From an uncultured Saprospirales bacterium (GTDB taxonomy: Bacteria; Bacteroidota; Bacteroidia; Chitinophagales; JADIYW01), in contig CALLKF010000136.1 in assembly GCA_938008535.1 (NCBI GenBank), positions 1 through 7,347 on the forward strand: 7,347 nt of DNA. Reading direction: 5' to 3'. This document shows, in pieces, positions 1 through 5,454 of this stretch. Below the pieces are notes generated by a model. It did no database searches. It was not told the DNA's origin and was given only the letters and a program-made list of their open reading frames with translations. The stretch's first letter is position 1. Each line of letters begins with the position of its first letter. Position numbers and translations under genes: made by a program.

Positions 1-97
1 ATTGCAATATCTTGTAATCCCTTTAAAAACAGGGTGTATTAGTGTTAATTAATCATTGCAATACCATTGCAATTAATATGAAAAAACATTGCAATAC
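1..97. repeat. Cluster of four perfect ATTGCAAT palindromes with 11-bp-multiple spacing
   Basis: Perfect copies of the self-complementary octamer ATTGCAAT lie at 1-8, 55-62, 66-73 and 88-95. The second and fourth share the longer form CATTGCAATAC (54-64 and 87-97). Start-to-start distances between the last three are 11 and 22 bases, one and two helical turns, so they would present the same face of the DNA. A degenerate copy, CTTGTAAT at 11-18, sits 44 bases before the second perfect copy, also a multiple of 11. The first copy touches the window edge, so the array may be longer. The cluster lies downstream of the ATPase gene and outside any coding region I can support. This is consistent with an operator array, plasmid iterons or recombinase arm sites; the sequence alone does not decide. 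Confidence 0.8.
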
Positions 98-108
98 ATT
101 TTTCAAGA

Positions 109-121
109 CAATACAGTATTG
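109..121. repeat. Inverted repeat CAATAC-A-GTATTG
   Basis: A perfect 6-bp inverted repeat around a single central base. Its CAATAC half is the same hexamer that ends the CATTGCAATAC repeats at 59-64 and 92-97, so it may be a related binding site for the same or a paralogous dimeric protein. It is a poor RNA hairpin (at most 5 pairs with a 3-base loop) and has no T-run after it on either strand, so it is not called a terminator. Confidence 0.5.
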
Positions 122-160
122 ATTTATTCAGCAATTCTCAAAACTGTTTTTAGTATAACT

Positions 161-2143
161 CTAAAACTTCATTCTCTGTATTCTAACGGCATTTAATATA
201 GCTAATAGTGCTACGCCAACATCGGCAAAAACCGCTTCCCACATGGTGGCTAAACCACCTGCACCGAGTATCAACACAACGGCTTTTACTGTGAATGCTA
301 ATCCTATATTTTGCCAAACGATTCGTTTGGTTTGTTTACCTATATTAATAGCCATTGCAATTTTAGAAGGTTCATCATTCTGAATTACAACATCAGCCGT
401 TTCAATAGTTGCATCACTACCTAAACCACCCATTGCTATACCTACATTGCTTAATGCTACTACTGGTGCATCATTCACTCCATCGCCGACAAATGCAACT
501 GTTTCATTCTTATCTTTAATTTCTTTTACCTTGTTTACTTTGTCTACAGGTAACAAATCACCAAATGCATTATCAATGCCTAATTTATCGGCGATGAATT
601 TAACAACAGAAGTTTTATCACCACTCAACATTGTAGTTTTTACTTTCATGCTGTGCAACTTATTTACGGCATCTTGTGCATCTTCTTTTATTTCATCGGC
701 AATAGTTAAATATCCAGCGAATTTTTTATCATAAGCAATCGCAATTACAGTATAAACAAGTTCATCGGTATTTACATCATACGAAATATTGAATTTATCC
801 ATTAACTTGAAATTACCGACTAATAATTCTTTACCATTGATATTAGCTTTTAATCCATGACCTGCAATTTCCTCAACGTTGGTTAATTGAATGGATGTGT
901 TTACATTTCCTACATACTTTTGAATAGCAGTAGCAACTGGATGTGTGCTTTGGCTTTCTAAAGCATTTACCATTTGCAGTATCTCATCTTTATTAAATTC
1001 GGTTTTGATATTCACTTCTTGTACATGAAACACACCTTTAGTTAATGTTCCTGTTTTATCCATCACCACATTTTGGATATTGGCAATAATATCTAAAAAA
1101 TTACTTCCTTTAAATAGAATACCGTTCCGAGATGCTGCACCAATACCACCAAAATAACCTAATGGAATACTGATAACTAAAGCACATGGACAAGAGATAA
1201 CCAAGAATACTAATGCTCTGTAAAGCCAATCTCTAAATACATAATCACTAACAAATAGCATTGGCAATACACAAATGGCAACAGCTAAGAATACAACAAT
1301 GGGTGTGTAAATTTTAGCGAATTTTCTGATAAATAATTCGGTTGGTGCTTTTTGTGCGGTAGCATTTTGTACCAATTCTAATATCTTTGATAGCTTACTA
1401 TCTTTATATGCCGTTGTTACTTTAATTTGAGAAACTGTATTTAGATTTATCATACCTGCTAAAACAATTTCACCTTTTTGTTTGGTATCAGGTTTGCTTT
1501 CACCTGTCAACGCTGCTGTATTGAAAGATGCAGTTTCCGAAAGTAACTCACCATCTAAACCTAATTTTTCACCTGACTTTAATTGTATAATATCACCAAT
1601 ATTTACCGTTTCTGCTTTTACTGTTTTAGCTTCGTTGTTTTGCAAAACGGTTACTGTATCAGGTCGTTGGTCAAGTAATGTTTTAATATTGGCTTTGGCT
1701 CTTTTAACTGCTAATGTTTGGAATACTTCACCGATTGCATAAAACAACATTACAGCAACACCTTCAGGATATTCACCAATAGCAAATGCACCAATAGTTG
1801 CAATACTCATTAATAAAAACTCAGAGAATATTTCGCCTTTGCTGATACTCTCAAATGCTTCTTTAAGTACAGGAAAACCAACAGGAATATAAGCAACAAT
1901 ATACCATGCAATGCGTATATATCCAGTAAACCATGATTGGGTAATGTAGTTATCAAATACAATGGCAATTAATAACAATGCTAAAGAAATAATTGCTGGT
2001 AAAAACATCCTGAATGTGCTTTGACTTTCTGTATGTTGGTGTTCGTCTTCAACAGAGTGTTTTTCAGCAAGTTGATTTATTTTTTCTTCCTGAGTACAGC
2101 AAAGTTGTTTGCCGTCTTTATCGTAAATATGCTTGTGTTCCAT
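161..2143 (-). CDS. cadA: P1B-2-type heavy-metal-translocating ATPase (Zn2+/Cd2+/Pb2+ exporter)
   Basis: Integral inner-membrane ATPase of 660 residues that exports soft divalent metal to the periplasm. Motifs in order: TGES (213-216, actuator), CPC with following SIP (318-320, TM6 metal site), DKTGT (phosphorylated D362), HP (401-402), GDGVND (553-558), K620 in TM7 and D641 in TM8 (FADVG). CPC-x4-SxP plus a Lys and Asp 21 residues apart matches ZntA (K693, D714 from memory) and argues for Zn/Cd/Pb over copper. There is no full N-terminal HMA domain, only a short tail with H3, H5 and a CCTQE motif at 15-19, then more His before TM1. I chose the ATG at 2143, 4 bases after the HMA-protein stop. 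The ATG at 2167 would overlap that gene by 20 bases and add eight residues without family character. The stop is TAG, and no convincing terminator follows. Confidence 0.93.
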   Translation of the reverse strand: MEHKHIYDKDGKQLCCTQEEKINQLAEKHSVEDEHQHTESQSTFRMFLPAIISLALLLIAIVFDNYITQSWFTGYIRIAWYIVAYIPVGFPVLKEAFESISKGEIFSEFLLMSIATIGAFAIGEYPEGVAVMLFYAIGEVFQTLAVKRAKANIKTLLDQRPDTVTVLQNNEAKTVKAETVNIGDIIQLKSGEKLGLDGELLSETASFNTAALTGESKPDTKQKGEIVLAGMINLNTVSQIKVTTAYKDSKLSKILELVQNATAQKAPTELFIRKFAKIYTPIVVFLAVAICVLPMLFVSDYVFRDWLYRALVFLVISCPCALVISIPLGYFGGIGAASRNGILFKGSNFLDIIANIQNVVMDKTGTLTKGVFHVQEVNIKTEFNKDEILQMVNALESQSTHPVATAIQKYVGNVNTSIQLTNVEEIAGHGLKANINGKELLVGNFKLMDKFNISYDVNTDELVYTVIAIAYDKKFAGYLTIADEIKEDAQDAVNKLHSMKVKTTMLSGDKTSVVKFIADKLGIDNAFGDLLPVDKVNKVKEIKDKNETVAFVGDGVNDAPVVALSNVGIAMGGLGSDATIETADVVIQNDEPSKIAMAINIGKQTKRIVWQNIGLAFTVKAVVLILGAGGLATMWEAVFADVGVALLAILNAVRIQRMKF

Positions 2144-2147
2144 ATAA

Positions 2148-2501
2148 TTATTGTTTACAGCATCCATCTAATTGTTCTACATATTCAGCAGCAGCCTTTT
2201 GGTCGTCGGCATCATAACCAGCTTTATTTATTTGGTCTCTAATGCTTTTAATCTTTGTTTCTGTTGGATTGTAAGAAACCTTGATTCTTGAATTTGGCAC
2301 ATCTAATGTTACAGTTTTAACTCCTTTTAGTTTCTTTACTGTTTTCTCTATACGAGATTTACATGATTCGCATTTACTGCAATGGTCGCAATAGATTTTA
2401 GTTTTAATTGTTGCTACTGTATTTGGTGTTTGTGCTGTGCTATTATTTGAAAACATAAATAAAGCTGCTGTAATTAGAATTAAATTGATTATTGATTTCA
2501 T
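2148..2501 (-). CDS. Secreted heavy-metal-associated (HMA) domain protein with a CxxCxxCxxC motif
   Basis: A 117-residue predicted periplasmic metal-binding protein. Residues 1-23 are a signal peptide ending S-T-A before Q24, a usual Bacteroidota cleavage context. Residues about 30-97 fit the beta-alpha-beta-beta-alpha-beta HMA fold, with IKTKIYC, RIEKTVKKLKGVKTVTLD, RIKVSYNPTETKIKSIRDQI and AGYDADD in the expected order. The usual GMTCxxC loop is replaced by four evenly spaced cysteines, C38, C41, C44 and C47, with H40 between them. A second pair, C114-C115, lies at the C-terminus (DGCCKQ). It could buffer or hand over soft metal in the periplasm between the ATPase encoded next and the Czc-type pump. 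That role, and the metal, are inferred. The stop codon lies 4 bases before the preferred ATPase start. A MerP-like carrier is an alternative name, but no mer genes are present. Confidence 0.88.
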   Translation of the reverse strand: MKSIINLILITAALFMFSNNSTAQTPNTVATIKTKIYCDHCSKCESCKSRIEKTVKKLKGVKTVTLDVPNSRIKVSYNPTETKIKSIRDQINKAGYDADDQKAAAEYVEQLDGCCKQ

Positions 2502-2527
2502 TGATTTATTTTTAATAGTGATGAATA

Positions 2528-2896
2528 TTAATTTTTAGTGTTATTGATAATTTCTTTCAAGTCGTTTGGAATTTCCATTACCTTTAAAGGTGGTACATTT
2601 GCGCCACCTGTATTGCCAGTAGGTATTGTGCCAACAAATGATTTAACACCACCGACTAACAATCGTGGAATTTGTCCAATGACTTCTTTTGTATCTTTAA
2701 TTTTGATACCGAACAAAAGCATTTGCCAATGAACTGCTGTATGTTCTATTGGATAAGGTTGTGCTAAGATGTGCGCACGTTCTAAGTGATTCCAACTAAC
2801 AGCTAATTCATTTTTCTGAAATGATACTTTTGCATTGTTTAATTCGGATTGATAGAACGGAATTAATTTAACTGGCATTATAGTATTTATCTTCAT
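2528..2896 (-). CDS. DUF3703 family protein of unknown function, metal-efflux associated
   Basis: Small protein of 122 residues that I recognise as DUF3703, a family with no established biochemical role. Diagnostic segments are WNHLERAHILAQ (35-46), HTAVHWQML (52-60), a Gly-Gln and basic stretch (about 74-85), and PTGNTGGANV (92-101), followed by IPNDL near the C-terminus. Conserved-looking H37, E39, H42, H52 and H56 could form a metal site; this is inference. There is no signal peptide or clear membrane segment, so it is probably cytoplasmic, although residues 72-92 are moderately hydrophobic. It begins 11 bases after the adaptor stop and ends 26 bases before the HMA-protein gene, inside the metal-efflux operon. 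Met1 and Met7 are both possible starts; Met1 gives the tighter spacing. Confidence 0.85.
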   Translation of the reverse strand: MKINTIMPVKLIPFYQSELNNAKVSFQKNELAVSWNHLERAHILAQPYPIEHTAVHWQMLLFGIKIKDTKEVIGQIPRLLVGGVKSFVGTIPTGNTGGANVPPLKVMEIPNDLKEIINNTKN

Positions 2897-2907
2897 AGCA
2901 TTTAATT

Positions 2908-4209
2908 TTAGTGTTCGTGTGCTTCACCTTGATTAGTTAATTTAGCATTGACAAAGAATGCACCTTTGGTTACAATCTTTGCATCTTTAGGTATTTCATT
3001 TACTGTGGTTATTGCAGTATAACCAATATTAGAAATACCTTTTACAACTTCGATTCTCTCAAAATTAATAGTTGGTTGTTTTTCTTTTTCTTCATCGTGT
3101 TTTTCATTTGCTGAATGCTTGTGTCCTTCTTCTTCATCGTGATGTTCATCAGGTTTTTTATCAGTAATAATAAAAATAAAACTTCTACCTTCTGCATCAA
3201 CAATAGCTTCATTTGGAACGGCTGCTGTTGTAATATTATTTAAACTCACAATAGCAGTAATATTCATACCATCAATTAAACCTGTTTTATTACCTTGTAC
3301 AGTACAATGTATAGGAATAGTTTTGCTATCATTTTCAAAAGTAGTACCTATACTATAAATTTTAGCATCGTATTCGTTAACAGGATTATTTGTAAGTGTA
3401 AAGTGAATTACCTGACCAACTTTAAGTAACGGCAAATCTTTTTCAAAAATATTTAAGTCTAAATGCAATTGACTATTATCTACAATTTCTGCAACTGGTG
3501 ATGATACATCTACATAGCTTCCTATTTTAGAAAACACATTACTGATTGTACCACTAATAGGACTTTTAACTACTAATGCAGAACGTAAATTATTATTGCT
3601 TACACTACTCGGATTAATTCCCATGAGTTGTATTTGTTCTTGCAGAGATGCTTTGCGTGTGCGCAATGTTTTGAGTTCTGCATCTGCACTCTGATAATTT
3701 TTTAAAGCACCTGCGTTGCCATCACTTAATTCTTTTTGTCGTGCCAACTCTTGTTCTGCATAAATAATTTTACTTGTCACGGTTAAGTATTCTTCTTGTA
3801 ATTGTATAAACTGTGGATTAGTGATAGTGGCAATTACCTGACCACTTTTTACATTGCTTCCGACTTGAACATTAATTGTTTTAATAACACCACCGTACAA
3901 AGATGTTGCATTTGCTTTGTTGTTATTTGGCACACGCAATGCACCGTTAGCTTTAAGTGTAGCTGTTAATTGTTTTTGTTCAATGCTGCCAAACTGAATA
4001 CCTACCGTTTTGATTTGTTCATCAGTAAGCGATGCAATAGTAGCTTCTGTGCTTTCTTCTTCAACTTCACCTGTTGTTTTTTCTTCTTTAGCTTCTTGTG
4101 TTGTGCCGTGTTTATGTCCGTCACTTTCATTGTGCGAACAAGCAGTAAGTAGCACTACAAATAGTAGCATTAAATACTTATTGTTTAAAGATTTTATATT
4201 GATTGTCAT
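2908..4209 (-). CDS. czcB: CzcB/CusB-type RND periplasmic adaptor (membrane fusion) lipoprotein with His-rich segments
   Basis: Periplasmic adaptor of 433 residues that joins the RND pump to the outer-membrane channel. The N-terminus carries a lipoprotein signal with lipobox LLTAC, placing the lipidated cysteine at 24. A His/acid-rich stretch follows (H26, H32, H34, then Glu-rich to about 55). The barrel-sandwich half-motif GGVIKTINVQVGSNVKSGQV (about 106-125) is followed by a helical hairpin (about 135-195). The second half-motif follows (KSPISGTISNVFSKIGSYV, about 215-233), then beta-barrel and membrane-proximal domains. Residues 354-378 form an inserted His/Asp/Glu-rich loop with H356, H357, H363, H365 and H371, and the protein ends AHEH. 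These segments suggest Zn2+, Co2+, Ni2+, Cd2+ or Cu binding, but the metal cannot be told from sequence. The start 6 bases after the pump gene's stop suggests translational coupling. A later Met at residue 14 would spoil the signal, so the first Met is preferred. Confidence 0.93.
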   Translation of the reverse strand: MTINIKSLNNKYLMLLFVVLLTACSHNESDGHKHGTTQEAKEEKTTGEVEEESTEATIASLTDEQIKTVGIQFGSIEQKQLTATLKANGALRVPNNNKANATSLYGGVIKTINVQVGSNVKSGQVIATITNPQFIQLQEEYLTVTSKIIYAEQELARQKELSDGNAGALKNYQSADAELKTLRTRKASLQEQIQLMGINPSSVSNNNLRSALVVKSPISGTISNVFSKIGSYVDVSSPVAEIVDNSQLHLDLNIFEKDLPLLKVGQVIHFTLTNNPVNEYDAKIYSIGTTFENDSKTIPIHCTVQGNKTGLIDGMNITAIVSLNNITTAAVPNEAIVDAEGRSFIFIITDKKPDEHHDEEEGHKHSANEKHDEEKEKQPTINFERIEVVKGISNIGYTAITTVNEIPKDAKIVTKGAFFVNAKLTNQGEAHEH

Positions 4210-4215
4210 CTTAGT

Positions 4216-5454
4216 TTATTTACTGATTAGATAATTGATATTAACTACTGTTTGATTAATTTGATGAATAGATTGCAGATACTTTAATTCTACATCCGTT
4301 TCATTTTGCAATGCCAGTATATATTCAATATAACTTGCATCACCTGTTTTATAACCTAACTTTGCTGCCTTTATTATTTCTGCTGCTGTCGGCAATGCTT
4401 GTTGTTTATAATAATTATATTGCAACATATACTGGTTGTATTGCTGAAACGCATTTACCAACTGAATTTCTATTTGATGTTGTTCGTTTTGTGCGGTAGC
4501 TTGTAATGCTTGTTTTTGATAATCTAAAGATTTAATTTTTGCCTTAGTTGCGCCAAATGTAAGTGGTATGCCAATGCCAATAGAACCAACATGAAAACGG
4601 TTTCCAGCGTTAAAATATTTTTCCTGATTATTAATCGTTTGAAAGCCGATTAAAGATTGATTATTGTAACCAAAAGTAAAATCAGGTAAACCAATTGCCT
4701 TCTCTACTTTTTTATTTTGTTCGGCAACTGTTGCTTCTTGTAATATCTTTTTAATAATCGGATTTTGTGCAAGCAAGTTAGTATCTACAATTGTAACAGT
4801 TTGCAATGGTAGATACGGTTGTACAGTAGCAATAGAAAAATCATCACTTGTATTCATCCACATTTTTAGCAGATTATACGTTGCAGTAATATTGTTTTCG
4901 CTTTCTTGCAACAATAATTTTATTTCACTTCTTTTTGCTTCGGCTGTTGTTTTTTCTAATTGCTTTGTTTCACCAGTTTTAAATCTTAAAGCAGATGCGT
5001 TTACAAAATCAACATACAAGCTGTCTAAATGCAGTAGTTTGTTTTTATTGTTTTCAAAAAATACTAACTGATAATAATACGTTTGTACTTGCGCTTTAAT
5101 TTCGTTTTCAGTTATCTGCTTAGAAAGTTCTTTACTAATAACTTCTGCTTTAACCGCTTCTCTCTTTGCTGAAAATAAAGAAGGAAACGGAATCGTTTGT
5201 GAAATTTCAAAAGCATTATCAAATTTCTTACTGTTGTATTGACCTAACTGTACATTGAAATTTGTTTTAGGTATTTCTTTTGCAGATTTACTTAAACTTT
5301 TAGTTGCTAATACTGCTAATTCATCTGCCTTTAGTTTAGAACTATTCTTTAGTGCAACACTTGTGATTTCTTCTAAACTTAATTGATTGGTTTGTGCATT
5401 AGCAAAATGTGTAGATAATAATAGTATTACTAAGATGCTTGTTATTGATTTCAT
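4216..5454 (-). other. TolC module within the fusion, with its own signal-peptide-like N-terminus and possible internal start
   Basis: This in-frame segment of the fusion reads like a complete TolC-family gene. It starts with an ATG at 5454-5452, followed by MKSITSILVILLLSTHFANA and then Gln: a basic start, hydrophobic core and A-N-A cleavage site between residues 651 and 652 of the visible protein. The mature part has about 392 residues, with the two-fold long-helix composition of outer-membrane efflux proteins. Only ten residues (NSKISLNKKP, lysine-rich) separate it from TM12 of the RND part, with no stop codon. The RND C-terminus is cytoplasmic, so this hydrophobic stretch would cross the membrane outwards. 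Signal peptidase could then free the TolC domain in the periplasm. An independent start at this ATG is also possible, since the bases before it are A-rich. Processing and internal initiation are both inferences. Confidence 0.75.

Noticed and set aside
19..34. CCCT...AGGG short inverted repeat
   Set aside because: Only four pairs with an 8-base loop and no T-tract; not distinguishable from chance.
55..73. Possible terminator hairpin: ATTGCAAT-ACC-ATTGCAAT can fold as an 8-bp stem with a 3-base loop
   Set aside because: The pairing follows automatically from two adjacent palindromes, the stem is A+T rich and no T-run follows on either strand. A DNA-binding array explains it better.
139..149. 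AAAAC-T-GTTTT just after the ATPase stop as a terminator
   Set aside because: Its arms meet around a single base, so only about four A-T pairs could form, with no following T-run in the direction of transcription.
354..361. Fifth copy of ATTGCAAT, inside the ATPase gene
   Set aside because: It encodes part of a Lys-Ile-Ala-Met segment of the ATPase, is isolated and is not in phase with the array, so it is probably coincidental.
447..734. Plus-strand open frame of 95 codons opposite the ATPase gene
   Set aside because: It lies antisense to the well-conserved ATP-binding region (GDGVND and following), has no family resemblance and is explained as the shadow of that gene. The other plus-strand frames (1482-1742, 2014-2242, 2538-2732, 3970-4234, 4311-4499, 5387-5575, 5729-5974) were rejected for the same reason.
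2141..2167. ATPase start at the upstream ATG (2167)
   Set aside because: It would overlap the HMA-protein gene by 20 bases and add eight residues (MDAVNNNY) lacking the His/Cys character that begins at MEHKH.
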